64,000 bases of DNA from the NCBI GenBank assembly GCA_000634195.1, contig JFLT01000186.1:124001-188000 (forward strand), written 5' to 3'. The notes under the pieces were generated by a model. It saw nothing but the letters and a program-made list of their open reading frames with translations, made no database searches and was not told the DNA's origin. The DNA is from Prochlorococcus sp. scB243_495D8 (GTDB lineage Bacteria > Cyanobacteriota > Cyanobacteriia > PCC-6307 > Cyanobiaceae). Numbering within the stretch: position 1 is the stretch's first letter; the number at the start of each line of letters is the position of its first letter. The translations under genes and the position numbers were made by a program. Positions 10,633 through 20,476 of the stretch are shown piece by piece.

Positions 10633-11144
10633 TAGTTCACCTCAATATTGTTAATTGATTGAGTTACCAAATTTTCTTGAGTTGTTTTATCAAGTCGATT
10701 TGGGAGAGAATCTAAAGCTTTCTTAATTGCCAGTTGAACAGCTTCTTTTCGAAGTTGAGAAATTGCTCTGGATGCTTCAGAGCTCTCATCAGAGATTGCA
10801 CTTTGTTTTATTCGTGCCATCTCCTCTATCGCTTTTTTCTCACTTTCCATTCTGATTGATTCAGATCTTTTAAGAGAATCTGCTTTTATTTGAGAAGCTT
10901 TTTCTTCTGCTGAAGATAAATCTTTCTTCGCCTTTTCTAAAGCTTGAGTTGCATTTAGGAGTCTATCTTCAGCATCTTTTAATTCAAGAAGGATTCCTTC
11001 TCTTCTTTTTTGAAGCATTTTACCTAGGAAACCAGGCAAAAATTTATAAAGACCGAAAACTACTACAGCCCAATTTAGGATATTAGTTTCGAATAAATTA
11101 AAATTCAATCCAAAACCTTCTGTAGCTAAAAGAGTTAAATTCAT
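10632..11144 (-). CDS. atpF: F0F1 ATP synthase subunit b
   Basis: Stator subunit of 170 residues with a single N-terminal membrane helix (about 22-45, [18 protein letters not shown]), then a long charged helix running to the C terminus that forms the peripheral stalk. It overlaps the upstream b' gene by four bases (11141-11144). The b/b' pair as two different genes is typical of photosynthetic organisms. Confidence 0.96.
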   Translation of the reverse strand: MNLTLLATEGFGLNFNLFETNILNWAVVVFGLYKFLPGFLGKMLQKRREGILLELKDAEDRLLNATQALEKAKKDLSSAEEKASQIKADSLKRSESIRMESEKKAIEEMARIKQSAISDESSEASRAISQLRKEAVQLAIKKALDSLPNRLDKTTQENLVTQSINNIEVN

Positions 11145-11602
11145 TTTTCTAGAATCAATCTATTAACAATAAGTTCGCTTAGATCATCAGCCTGTTTAGA
11201 AAGTTGATCACGAGCAGCAGATGTCTGACTTTCAATTTCTAGTCTTGCTTTTTCTTTTGAAGCATTTGCTTCATTATTAGCAAGTTCTAGTGCTTCTTTA
11301 TAGAGCTTGTCAGACTCATCCTCAGCTTCGCTCACAATTCTTTGAGCTTCTGTACGAGCACTTTGAAGCTGAGTTAATAAATCAGCTTCTAATTTTTTAA
11401 CTTCAGAAAGTTTATTTTTGGCCTCAATTATATTATTACTTACAAACTTTTCTCTTTTTTCTACAACATTGCCTACAGGCTTAAAGAAGAGAGAATTTAG
11501 TATGTAAGTAAGCGCAACTACTTGTATCGCCATTAGTGGCAAAGTGGCATTTATATCAAATAATCCACCTTCTGTAGCACCAAAAAAATTAAAGGCCAAC
11601 AT
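11141..11602 (-). CDS. atpF2: F0F1 ATP synthase subunit b'
   Basis: Second, divergent b-type stator subunit, 153 residues (also called atpG in cyanobacterial nomenclature). It has an N-terminal membrane helix (about 17-40) followed by a long amphipathic helix rich in Glu, Lys and Ala. Presence of both b and b' shows the cyanobacterial/plastid type of enzyme. It overlaps atpF by four bases, supporting equimolar translation. It lies 68 bases downstream of the c-subunit gene. Confidence 0.95.
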   Translation of the reverse strand: MLAFNFFGATEGGLFDINATLPLMAIQVVALTYILNSLFFKPVGNVVEKREKFVSNNIIEAKNKLSEVKKLEADLLTQLQSARTEAQRIVSEAEDESDKLYKEALELANNEANASKEKARLEIESQTSAARDQLSKQADDLSELIVNRLILEK

Positions 11603-11670
11603 ATGATTCAGTTGAAGTTAAAAAATTAAATTTAAATATTGCTAATAAGGATTAGAAGCAATATTAACTT

Positions 11671-11934
<264 letters not shown>

Positions 11935-11994
11935 TTAATACTTGTGATAATCTTTGTTGTCATTCACGCTTGGACATCCTTTCTTTTGAGAATG

Positions 11995-12013
11995 GGTCTG
12001 ATATGTTCAGACC
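11995..12013. other. inverted repeat in the atpB-atpE spacer
   Basis: Perfect 7-bp inverted repeat GGTCTGA / TCAGACC with a 5-base loop (tatgt), in the 164-base intercistronic region upstream of atpE. It is not followed by a T-run on the minus strand, so it does not look like an intrinsic terminator. It could form an mRNA hairpin that marks a processing site or protects the downstream atpE message. A second, longer-looped pair CAGAC/GTCTG lies just beyond it (about 12040-12063). The role is inferred from position only. Confidence 0.45.
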
Positions 12014-12080
12014 TACGCGATTAGATATTTTGACAGATTACAGACTCTTTGTAAAAGCGTCTGAATGTATTAGAAGACAG

Positions 12081-12806
12081 CTAATGATGTTCTTCAACAG
12101 CTTCTCCAATGTAATAGGCCGCCAAAGTTGCGAAAATCAATGCCTGAATTGCACTAGTAAACAATCCTAAGAACATAACAGGTATTGGAAGAATTAGCGG
12201 AACTAAAAAGACTAGAACACCAACAACAAGTTCATCAGCCAAAATATTTCCAAATAGCCTGAAAGAGAGTGATAAAGGTTTCGTAAAGTCCTCTAGAATT
12301 TTGAAAGGAAGCATAATAGGAGTTGGGTGAACATAATATTCGAAATATCTCCAACCCTTATTGCTTAAACCTGCATAGAAATAAGAAAGTGAAACCAATA
12401 AAGCCAAGGCTATAGTTGTATTAATATCTGCAGTAGGTGCTCCTAATTCTCCACTTGGTAACTTAACCAATCTCCAAGGAATTAAAGCTCCTCCCCAATT
12501 ACTAACAAAGACGAATAAGAATAAAGTACCTATAAATGGCATCCAATCTCTATATACTTTTTCACCTATTTGCGTCCTAGCAAGATCTCTTATGTAATCC
12601 CAGAGGAACTCAAGAAGGTTTTGAAGGCCTTTAGGATCATTTTCCATTTTTTTCGTTCCTAAAGAAATAAAAACTAATAACGCTCCTAATAAAATCCAAG
12701 ATGTTAAAAATACCTGCCCATGAAGTCTGATATTTCCAATTTGCCAATAAAGATGTTGACCAACTTCTAATGCTGCAAAATTTGTTAGCAAGGAATTAAA
12801 AAACAT
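12081..12806 (-). CDS. atpB: F0F1 ATP synthase subunit a
   Basis: Membrane stator subunit providing the proton half-channels, 241 residues with about five to six membrane helices. The essential arginine is Arg183 in [14 protein letters not shown]. The C-terminal helix with [18 protein letters not shown] is conserved. It lies 23 bases downstream of atp1. Length is typical for cyanobacteria. Confidence 0.97.
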   Translation of the reverse strand: MFFNSLLTNFAALEVGQHLYWQIGNIRLHGQVFLTSWILLGALLVFISLGTKKMENDPKGLQNLLEFLWDYIRDLARTQIGEKVYRDWMPFIGTLFLFVFVSNWGGALIPWRLVKLPSGELGAPTADINTTIALALLVSLSYFYAGLSNKGWRYFEYYVHPTPIMLPFKILEDFTKPLSLSFRLFGNILADELVVGVLVFLVPLILPIPVMFLGLFTSAIQALIFATLAAYYIGEAVEEHH

Positions 12807-12829
12807 TTGTTTTGAATAAAAAAATTTAC

Positions 12830-13306
12830 TTAAGAACGTGAAAAATAAAGAATGAGTGAAGGCTTATAAATAAAAAAACCTATCATCGCAGGAAAAATAT
12901 CCAATGATCCTAGCTTGCTCGCAAAAATAAAGAGGCAAACTGGAACTAATAGTTGCAATTTTGATACACCTGATGATTCTTTACCAAGTTTCCCTACACT
13001 TTTGGCTAGCAAACGTAGGTAAAAAATGCCGGCAATTGCACCTATAAAAATACTAAAACCAAAAGTAAAGCCTAGAAAAATTCCAGTTATTGATGCTAAT
13101 AAAATAGAAACAATAAAAGTAATTCCAAAAATTGTTAGTTGCAATTTTGTGTATTCATCATTTTGAGAAAGAAAGTTATCTATTTGATTGGCAATGCCAG
13201 ATTTACTTTCTTTGATGATCGAATTATTCAGGGATTGAGGAAATTGAACATTCTCATTAGAAGGATGCTCAAGTTTTTTTCTATTTGAGTCCACTGATGT
13301 GAACAT
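12830..13306 (-). CDS. atp1: ATP synthase protein I (Atp1/AtpI-like assembly factor)
   Basis: First gene of the atp operon, 158 residues. The first 55 residues are polar, followed by about four hydrophobic segments (for example 57-80, 83-100 and 112-150). This matches the small membrane protein found ahead of atpB in cyanobacteria, thought to help c-ring assembly or Mg2+ supply. Family identity rests mainly on position and topology because these proteins diverge fast. Upstream on the minus strand a -10-like TATACT lies at 13339-13344, about 30 bases before the ATG, in the 266-base divergent region shared with ftsW. No other gene is seen in that region. Confidence 0.85.
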   Translation of the reverse strand: MFTSVDSNRKKLEHPSNENVQFPQSLNNSIIKESKSGIANQIDNFLSQNDEYTKLQLTIFGITFIVSILLASITGIFLGFTFGFSIFIGAIAGIFYLRLLAKSVGKLGKESSGVSKLQLLVPVCLFIFASKLGSLDIFPAMIGFFIYKPSLILYFSRS

Positions 13307-13572
13307 AATTTAGAAACCCCTCTGAATGGTTTTAAGTAAGTATATAAACTCACGGAATCTATCACGCAGAGGTGCCTTTTAGCTAGTTTTTTTTTATAAA
13401 AAATTAATTCTTAAGATTTATGATGAATCTTTAAGCCATTTTTTACTTTATTCTTCAAATATAAAATTTATGAAAAGTCATCTTTTTAATTGCGATAACA
13501 CTTTAAAAAGTTAATAAAAGACTTGGCAAAATCTAAATTAAGCGTCTCAATAGTGAATATACATCTAAAAAA

Positions 13573-14808
13573 TTGGAGATAAGTCAAGAAAAAATAAAAT
13601 ATAAAAGAATTTCTAAAAGAAAAAAAACCTTTAGTTCTAATTACAAAAAAAATTTCAGCAATTTAACAGAGTCTATATTTCCCTTACCTTGGGCGATATG
13701 GCCTTATGAAGCAAAAATCCTCATTGTCATCATTGGAATTTGGTCAATATTAGGAATATGCATACTAGGATCATCAAGTTGGTGGGTGGCTAGTAGGGAA
13801 ATGGGAAATTGGGCATACTTCTTAAAAAAACAAATCATTTGGACAATTCCAGGAATTGGTTTATTTTATTTCGTACTTAATACAAACATTAGGAATCTTT
13901 TAAAGTTTTCAAGAATTATTTTTTATATTTTATTCTTTTTGATTTTCCTTACCAATCTTACTGGAATTACAGTTAATGGATCTTCAAGATGGCTAGTGCT
14001 TGGCAATTTACGTCTGCAGCCATCTGAATTAATTAAACCTTTTCTAATTCTAGAAGCATCAAATCTTTTCGCACATTGGAATCTAGTAAAAAATGATAAA
14101 AAATTAATTTCAATTACAACCTTTGGTTTATTAATTTTATTAATACTTAAACAGCCTAATTTAAGTACTGCATCATTAACTGGAATTCTTCTTTGGGTAA
14201 TGGGTTTATGTGGAGGAGTAAAACTTAGCTCTCTTTGCTCATTTGCTTCAATAGGATTAATTACTGGATGTATCAGCATCCTTAATAACGAATATCAAAA
14301 ACTAAGAGTTACTTCATTTATAAATCCTTGGAAAGATCAACAAGAAAATGGATTTCAATTGGTTCAAAGTTTATTAGCTATAGGTTCAGGTGGTCTATTT
14401 GGCCAAGGTTTTGGACTGTCGATACAAAAATTACAGTATCTGCCGTTCATGTATACAGATTTTATTTTTGCCATTTTTGCGGAAGAATTTGGTTTATTGG
14501 GGTGTACTTTATTCTTAGGATTTTTAGCAGTATTTTCTTATATAAGCCTAAGAATTAGTCTTAAGTGCAGAAACAATTATACAAAATTAGTTGCTATCGG
14601 ATGTGGTATGTTGTTGACAGGTCAATCAATAATGCATATTGCTGTAGCAACAGGTTCAATGCCTACTACTGGGTTACCACTACCTTTCATTAGTTATGGT
14701 GGCAATTCATTAATAGCGTCTTTTTTTATTGCAGGGATGTTAGTTAGATGTTCATTAGAGTCAACAGGATTCATTGGTATGATTAGTACACGAAAGACTC
14801 TTAATTAG
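13573..14808 (+). CDS. ftsW: FtsW/RodA family lipid II polymerase/cell division protein
   Basis: SEDS-family septal peptidoglycan polymerase, 411 residues and about ten membrane helices after a basic cytoplasmic leader of about 50 residues. Conserved SEDS segments include the NGSSRWLVLG region (about 135-145), LQPSELIKP (148-156), GLFGQGFG and the C-terminal PTTGLPLPFISYGGNS. The start is TTG at 13573. No nearby ATG in frame would keep the basic leader, so a rare start codon is likely. It is divergent from the atp operon. The septal signature and SEDS-typical length favour FtsW over RodA, but sequence alone does not prove it. Confidence 0.92.
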   Translation: MEISQEKIKYKRISKRKKTFSSNYKKNFSNLTESIFPLPWAIWPYEAKILIVIIGIWSILGICILGSSSWWVASREMGNWAYFLKKQIIWTIPGIGLFYFVLNTNIRNLLKFSRIIFYILFFLIFLTNLTGITVNGSSRWLVLGNLRLQPSELIKPFLILEASNLFAHWNLVKNDKKLISITTFGLLILLILKQPNLSTASLTGILLWVMGLCGGVKLSSLCSFASIGLITGCISILNNEYQKLRVTSFINPWKDQQENGFQLVQSLLAIGSGGLFGQGFGLSIQKLQYLPFMYTDFIFAIFAEEFGLLGCTLFLGFLAVFSYISLRISLKCRNNYTKLVAIGCGMLLTGQSIMHIAVATGSMPTTGLPLPFISYGGNSLIASFFIAGMLVRCSLESTGFIGMISTRKTLN

Positions 14809-14884
14809 TTAGAATTTAGAGGATTAAATCCAAGCCATCGAATCATTTAATTTAGTTATTTCAGAATTATCTCAAAAGGGTAAT

Positions 14885-15547
14885 TTGCTTATGCAGAATG
14901 GTCTTAATAGTCCTGGTCCATTTACTATATTTTTGGTTTTCAGCGCAGGACTTTTAACAAGTCTTGGGCCCTGTTCATTATCATTACTGCCAGTTACTAT
15001 TGCTTATATAGGCGGAACAGAGAAAAATAAATTTAAACTTATTAGTTTTTCAGGAGGTGTAGTTTTTTCGCTTGTTGCACTGGGGGCTGCGAGTGGATTC
15101 TTAGGTAAAATATACGGGCAAATTCCATCTTATTACACTTCATTTGTAGCCCTAATAGCAATAATAATGGGTTTAAATTTATTAGGAATTCTAAAGTTTA
15201 AGTTTCCGAATGGACCTGATATAAAAATAATTGAGCATAAAATACCAAGATTTATAGCGCCTTTTGCCATAGGGACTACTTTTGGACTAGCTTCTTCACC
15301 TTGCATTACTCCAGTTTTAGCAACTCTTTTGGCTTGGGTATCGCAAGCTAAAAACCCGATAATATCTATTATTTTTTTATTTTTCTTTGGGATAGGCCAA
15401 GTAACCCCATTAATCATTGCAGGAGCTACTGCAGAAAACTTAAAGCAATTTTTAGCTCTTAGAAAATTTAGTCAAATAATTCCGACTTTAAGTGGAATAT
15501 TTTTAGTTTCCCTAGGGTTATTAAATTTATTTTCAAATTGGATTTAA
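14885..15547 (+). CDS. ccdA: cytochrome c biogenesis protein CcdA
   Basis: Thylakoid/plasma-membrane thiol transporter that passes reducing equivalents to the lumen for haem attachment to c-type cytochromes (System II). It has 220 residues with six membrane helices. The two redox cysteines lie in GPCSLSLLP (about residue 29) and SSPCITPVLA (about residue 139), each followed by Pro-containing helices as the family requires. The start is TTG at 14885 or ATG at 14891; the latter shortens the protein by two residues. It abuts ccs1 without a gap (15547/15548), forming a two-gene System II unit. Confidence 0.93.
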   Translation: MLMQNGLNSPGPFTIFLVFSAGLLTSLGPCSLSLLPVTIAYIGGTEKNKFKLISFSGGVVFSLVALGAASGFLGKIYGQIPSYYTSFVALIAIIMGLNLLGILKFKFPNGPDIKIIEHKIPRFIAPFAIGTTFGLASSPCITPVLATLLAWVSQAKNPIISIIFLFFFGIGQVTPLIIAGATAENLKQFLALRKFSQIIPTLSGIFLVSLGLLNLFSNWI

Positions 15548-16834
15548 ATGGTTATTTTTAAGAATCTAATTTTAAAAGTATCAAGTTTAAGATTCGCTAT
15601 ATCGCTGATAATCTTCATTGCTATTACCAGTGGAATAGGTACTTTTATACCTCAAGGTAGTAATAATAAATTTTATATTGATAATTTTGATAGTGCTCCC
15701 ATTTTTGGATTTTTAGATGGAGAAAAAGTCTTAAAACTTCAATTGGATCATATTTATACAAGTTTTTGGTTTTTATTTACATTAATTCTTCTTTGCATTT
15801 CCCTAGCAGCTTGTAGTTTCAGGAGGCAAATCCCTTCATTAAAAGCTTCATTAAAATGGGTTGAATACAAGAGCGAAAAAAAATTTAGTAAACTGCAATT
15901 AATGTCTAGCCACCCAATCAATCATAATGGGGACCTTATATCAATAGTTGATTTACTTCTTAAAAAAAGAGGATGGAAAACATACAAGTTTAAAAGTCAT
16001 ATTTCAGCAAGAAGGGGGTTAATTGGAAAAATTGGTCCATTAGTTGTTCATATAGGATTAATAGTTTTACTTATTGGTTCAGCATATGGAAGTTTTACAA
16101 GTCAATCAAAAGAACAATATTTACTTCCTGGAGAAAGTTTGGATCTTGTTAATGAGAGCACAGACTCAAAAGCCAATGTCAAATTAGTCGATTTTTCAAT
16201 AGATAGAGAAAGTGATGGTATACCCAAACAGTTTATTTCAAAGTTAAATTTTTCTTCTGAAGATCTAAATTTAAATGAAATAAAAACCGCCAAAGTTAAT
16301 CACCCAATAAGGTTTCAAGGATTAACTATTTATCAAGCTGATTGGGCAATATCAAATGTTGTTTTAGAAATAGATAATATCCTTTATCAATTAAAATTAA
16401 AGGAGATACCCGAAATCGGCAATCAAGTTTGGGGAGTTTTAGTTGAATTGGGATCAGAGACTAAAAAAAATTTCCTTTTAACAATAGATAACGAAAATGG
16501 TCCACTTAAAATTTCCAATACAGAAAATTTCTCAGGGAATAATCTATATATCAATGACAATCCTTTAGAAGTTAACTCTTCAAAAGTATCCCTAAAAAAA
16601 ATAATCCCCAGCAGTGGATTAATAATTAAAAATGATCCCTCTATACCTTTTATTTACTTTTCTTTTATTTTAATAATTTTTGGAACAATAGTAAGTCTTA
16701 TACCAACAACCCAATTATGGATTTTCGTAAATAATGAATCAAAAAAGCTATTCATTGGAGGACTTAGTAATAAAAATTTAGTCGGTTTTAAAAAAGAATT
16801 TTTTAAACTATCAGAAGAAATAAAAAATTTTTAA
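15548..16834 (+). CDS. ccs1: cytochrome c biogenesis protein Ccs1/CcsB (ResB-like)
   Basis: ResB-family partner of the haem-handling CcsA in System II cytochrome c maturation, 428 residues. Membrane helices are visible at about 12-32, 74-94 and 163-181. A large lumenal domain (about 182-365) follows, then a last helix near 368-390. The N terminus [21 protein letters not shown] is typical of plastid/cyanobacterial Ccs1. It directly follows ccdA. Its stop shares TTAA (16831-16834) with the stop of the convergent queF. Confidence 0.92.
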   Translation: MVIFKNLILKVSSLRFAISLIIFIAITSGIGTFIPQGSNNKFYIDNFDSAPIFGFLDGEKVLKLQLDHIYTSFWFLFTLILLCISLAACSFRRQIPSLKASLKWVEYKSEKKFSKLQLMSSHPINHNGDLISIVDLLLKKRGWKTYKFKSHISARRGLIGKIGPLVVHIGLIVLLIGSAYGSFTSQSKEQYLLPGESLDLVNESTDSKANVKLVDFSIDRESDGIPKQFISKLNFSSEDLNLNEIKTAKVNHPIRFQGLTIYQADWAISNVVLEIDNILYQLKLKEIPEIGNQVWGVLVELGSETKKNFLLTIDNENGPLKISNTENFSGNNLYINDNPLEVNSSKVSLKKIIPSSGLIIKNDPSIPFIYFSFILIIFGTIVSLIPTTQLWIFVNNESKKLFIGGLSNKNLVGFKKEFFKLSEEIKNF

Positions 16835-17241
16835 TTTTTTTTCTGTCCGCTAAAAATATCTAACTGCATAGAAACATTACCTCTAGGGTTAAATGCAGCG
16901 TTTAAATGTATCCAGTGCGGCGAGCCCTCATTCATTAAATCATCCATAATTCTATTAACAACTTCCTCATGTGATATCTTTATATCTCTAAAATTATTAA
17001 TATAAAGCTTTAAAGACTTCAACTCATAGACTCTCAAATTAGGTTGATAATTAATACTTAGCTTTGCAAAATCTGGATAACCCGAAAAGGGGCACTTACA
17101 TGTAAATTCAGGTAACTGGATGGAAATTTCATAAATTCTTTTCTTATTTGGATTCTCGAAACAAATTATTTTTGATTCTTCAATAATTCTTTCCCCATAA
17201 AGTGGTTTTTGCGTCGAATCATCTAATTTAGCTGTACTCAT
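16831..17241 (-). CDS. queF: NADPH-dependent 7-cyano-7-deazaguanine reductase
   Basis: Reduces preQ0 to preQ1 in queuosine synthesis. The 136 residues fit the short unimodular (type I) QueF. The catalytic Cys50 and Asp57 lie in [12 protein letters not shown] (50-61). The NADPH/substrate signature appears as [14 protein letters not shown] (the E(S/L)K(S/A)xK(L/Y)YxxxFR motif), and a conserved His falls in [14 protein letters not shown]. It is convergent with ccs1 and overlaps it by four bases. It is divergent from the glnB unit across a 189-base promoter region. Confidence 0.95.
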   Translation of the reverse strand: MSTAKLDDSTQKPLYGERIIEESKIICFENPNKKRIYEISIQLPEFTCKCPFSGYPDFAKLSINYQPNLRVYELKSLKLYINNFRDIKISHEEVVNRIMDDLMNEGSPHWIHLNAAFNPRGNVSMQLDIFSGQKKN

Positions 17242-17363
17242 TTTTAGCAGAACTTTTTTACTAAACCTATATAAAAACTATATATAAAGATAAAAATTCG
17301 CAAAAGTATCATCAAATCTAAGTATTACAATTGACTAAGCCTAAAGATGTTAAATCTTATTTT

Positions 17364-17379
17364 TGTATCAACAGTAACA
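17364..17379 (+). promoter_or_regulatory. NtcA-like binding site upstream of the 81-aa gene and glnB
   Basis: The sequence TGTA-N8-AACA differs at one base from the NtcA consensus TGTA-N8-TACA. A -10-like TATATG lies at 17403-17408, 24 bases after the GTA-N8-AAC core, the spacing typical of class II NtcA-activated promoters. The first start codon, ATG 17431, follows shortly after. NtcA control of glnB is well known in cyanobacteria. The site itself is a by-eye match. Confidence 0.5.
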
Positions 17380-17430
17380 TTCATAATGTCCGCCAAAAGG
17401 TTTATATGTGTTTAGTTCAATAAAAATTTA

Positions 17431-17676
17431 ATGGACATTTGTTTGATAACTATCGATAACAACTTAAATAAATCCCTTCAACCAAAAACTGCAATTGGAA
17501 TGTTATGGCTTCAAACACACTTTGAGAATGATCAGTGGGAAGCGTTGTCCAATAGTACAGTAATAATTTCTGAAGAAAATTCCCAACTTTTAATTGAAGA
17601 CGCCAAGAATGCAGGCCTTAATGTTGAATGTTTGTCTGATATTTCAATGTTGGATGTTTTCCCAAAAAACAATTAA
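17431..17676 (+). CDS. conserved hypothetical protein, 81 aa, upstream of glnB
   Basis: I do not recognise a named family. The product is an 81-residue soluble protein with no signal or membrane segment: a basic N-terminal third (NLNKSLQPKTAIGMLWLQTHF), then an acidic C-terminal part (EENSQLLIEDAKNAGLNVECLSD). It lies 24 bases upstream of glnB and behind an NtcA-like site, so it is probably transcribed with PII in response to nitrogen status. A PII-related role is a context inference only. Confidence 0.6.
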   Translation: MDICLITIDNNLNKSLQPKTAIGMLWLQTHFENDQWEALSNSTVIISEENSQLLIEDAKNAGLNVECLSDISMLDVFPKNN

Positions 17677-18039
<363 letters not shown>

Positions 18040-18040
18040 T

Positions 18041-18853
18041 TCAAAGAGTTTCTTTTACTAAATTTTGTATATATTCACTATTAATACTTTTATTTGATTG
18101 ATTTCCTAAGGTCATCCAAGCTAGATATTCATGATTTCCAGCAGGGCCTACCAGTGGAGAAGCTATTAAATTCTTTATATTCCATTGAAAATTCTTTGCA
18201 GCAAAGATAACAGACTCAATAGCCTCAGTATGGAATTTAGGATTGCGAACAACACCTCCTTTACTGACTTTATCTTTACCTACCTCAAATTGGGGTTTAA
18301 TTAAAAATATTCCCTCAATACAATCACCTTCTAATAAATTACCAATAGATTTAAAAACTAACTTTAATGAAATAAAAGACAAATCAGCAACAACAAAATT
18401 TGGTAATTCATTACTTCTAGATAAAAGATCATTAGGTTTTAAATTTCGAATATTAGTTCGTTCAAAAAGTATCACTTTTGGGTTATTTCTAATCTTCCAT
18501 GCAGTTTGTCCATAACCAACATCTATCCCATAAACTAACTTTGCGCCTTGTTGCAATAAGCAATCAGTAAATCCTCCAGTAGAGATTCCTGCGTCAATAC
18601 ATATTTTGTCTTTTACTTTAATTTGAAGTTTTTTAAATGCCTCAAATAATTTTTCGCCGCCCCTTGATACAAACATAGGTGCGGAATCTATAAAAAACTC
18701 AGATCCAATTAATACTTGTTGTCCAGGCTTATCCAATACTTTCCCATTGATATCTCTGACCTTGCCGGCAAGAATTAAACCTTGGGCTTTTTGACGAGTT
18801 TCACATAAACCTTTATTTAGAAGATAAAGATCTAATCTACTTTTTTTAATCAT
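18041..18853 (-). CDS. tlyA: TlyA family rRNA (cytidine-2'-O)-methyltransferase
   Basis: RNA 2'-O-methyltransferase, 270 residues. An N-terminal S4 RNA-binding domain covers about residues 4-62 (SRLDLYLLNKGLCETRQKAQ). An FtsJ/RrmJ Rossmann domain follows, with the SAM motif IDAGISTGGFTDCLL at about 81-95 and later DLSFISLK and FLIKPQFE. In characterised TlyA proteins the targets are 16S and/or 23S rRNA. Older annotations call this a hemolysin. It is convergent with glnB. The 279-base stretch beyond its start (18854-19132) holds no convincing gene. Confidence 0.9.
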   Translation of the reverse strand: MIKKSRLDLYLLNKGLCETRQKAQGLILAGKVRDINGKVLDKPGQQVLIGSEFFIDSAPMFVSRGGEKLFEAFKKLQIKVKDKICIDAGISTGGFTDCLLQQGAKLVYGIDVGYGQTAWKIRNNPKVILFERTNIRNLKPNDLLSRSNELPNFVVADLSFISLKLVFKSIGNLLEGDCIEGIFLIKPQFEVGKDKVSKGGVVRNPKFHTEAIESVIFAAKNFQWNIKNLIASPLVGPAGNHEYLAWMTLGNQSNKSINSEYIQNLVKETL

Positions 18854-19132
18854 ATATTAATCAATAAAAAAACTGAATAATGAACTTCTATAAGATTAAG
18901 ATCCAAGTTCTTTAATACCTTTCAATTTTAAATAAGAACTAAAAAATTACCCATGATTAACGAAGGAATATATGCAAACATTTGTATATTTAAGCTTTCT
19001 TTATTAGCCAGAAAAATGTTACATAGGAAAATAATAATCAGTCAAATATGTTCAATGGCAAGTACATCTTTAAAGGTATAGGGCAATAATTCAATTTTGT
19101 TATAAAGTTTAAATTGATAATAAATAAAAATT

Positions 19133-20428
19133 GTGATCGAGCGTTACACGTTACCCGAAATGGGGAAAATCTGGACTGAAAGCGCAAAATTCCAGAGTTG
19201 GCTTAAAGTTGAAATAGCTGCATGTGAAGCAAATTTTTCCCTCGGGAAAATCCCTGAGAATGCCATGAAAGAGATACGTTCAAATGCAAAGTTTGATGAA
19301 TCTAGAATTACAGAAATTGAGAAAGAAGTTAAACATGATGTCATAGCATTTCTTACAAGCATTAATGAATTTGTAGGAGATTCAGGAAGATACATACATG
19401 TTGGTATGACCAGTAGTGATGTACTTGATACTGGCTTATCTCTTCAGTTAGTAGATTCTTGCGAATTGTTATTAGAGGAAATTAAGAACCTAGAAAATGA
19501 GGTCAGATTATTAGCAAGGAAGCATAAAAATACGTTAATGATTGGCAGATCTCATGCAATTCATGGGGAGCCAATTTCCTTCGGTTTTAAACTTGCTGGA
19601 TGGCTAGCAGAAATAATAAGGAACAAAAAAAGATTGTTAACTCTGAAAGATTCTGTAGCAATTGGACAAATAAGCGGGGCAATGGGAACTTACGCTAATA
19701 CGAATCCTAAAGTAGAACAAATAACTTGTGATTTACTCGGCTTAAAACCTGATACAGCAAGTACGCAGATTATATCGAGAGACAGACATGCAGAATATGT
19801 GCAAACTATTGCACTAGTTGGCGCTTCTTTAGATAGATTCGCAACTGAAATAAGAAATTTACAAAGAACTGATGTTTTAGAAGTTGAGGAGGGCTTTACA
19901 AAAGGGCAAAAAGGAAGTTCTGCCATGCCTCATAAAAGAAATCCTATTCGAAGTGAAAGAGTAAGTGGTTTAGCAAGAATTTTGAGGAGTTACGTCTTAA
20001 CAGCACTTGAAAATGTTCCACTTTGGCACGAAAGAGATATAAGCCATAGTTCAAATGAACGTATCATGCTACCTGACGTATCAATCTGTTTGCATTTTAT
20101 GCTCAGGGAAATGCAAGATATAGTAAGCAATTTAGAAGTTTATCCAAAAAATATGCTCAAAAATTTAAATATATATGGTGGTGTAATCTTTAGTCAGAAA
20201 GTTTTACTTTTACTTGTAGAGAAGGGCTTGTCTAGAGAAAAAGCTTATAGCTTAGTACAAAAAAATGCGCATCAAGCCTGGAATACTCAGAATGGGAATT
20301 TCAAACAAAATTTAGAGAGAGATAATGAAATTATGGATTTTATTGATCAAAGTGACTTGGAAGAATGTTTTAATCCTTCAATTCATCTTAATAATTTAAG
20401 TGTAATATGGGAGAAGTTAGGTATCTAG
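19133..20428 (+). CDS. purB: adenylosuccinate lyase
   Basis: Catalyses two fumarate-releasing steps of purine synthesis (SAICAR to AICAR, and adenylosuccinate to AMP). It has 431 residues of the fumarase/aspartase superfamily. The signature GSSAMPHKRN is at 261-270 and contains the catalytic Ser on the mobile loop. The catalytic His141 is in GRSHAIHGEP. The start is GTG at 19133 (VIERYTLPEMGKIW), the conserved N terminus. The next gene is fumC, so the fumarate released here could feed fumarase, though both are housekeeping genes. Confidence 0.97.
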   Translation: MIERYTLPEMGKIWTESAKFQSWLKVEIAACEANFSLGKIPENAMKEIRSNAKFDESRITEIEKEVKHDVIAFLTSINEFVGDSGRYIHVGMTSSDVLDTGLSLQLVDSCELLLEEIKNLENEVRLLARKHKNTLMIGRSHAIHGEPISFGFKLAGWLAEIIRNKKRLLTLKDSVAIGQISGAMGTYANTNPKVEQITCDLLGLKPDTASTQIISRDRHAEYVQTIALVGASLDRFATEIRNLQRTDVLEVEEGFTKGQKGSSAMPHKRNPIRSERVSGLARILRSYVLTALENVPLWHERDISHSSNERIMLPDVSICLHFMLREMQDIVSNLEVYPKNMLKNLNIYGGVIFSQKVLLLLVEKGLSREKAYSLVQKNAHQAWNTQNGNFKQNLERDNEIMDFIDQSDLEECFNPSIHLNNLSVIWEKLGI

Positions 20429-20476
20429 GATTACTGAAAACCTTATCTAAGTTAAACCAGTGTTTTCAGAGGAATA

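Noticed and set aside
13923-14279. 118-codon minus-strand frame inside ftsW
   Set aside because: Lies wholly opposite a strongly conserved SEDS gene, with no recognisable protein pattern; a shadow frame.
18953-19081. A 42-codon frame between tlyA and purB
   Set aside because: No hydrophobic helix or family pattern, biased composition expected of AT-rich spacer, and no operon partner.
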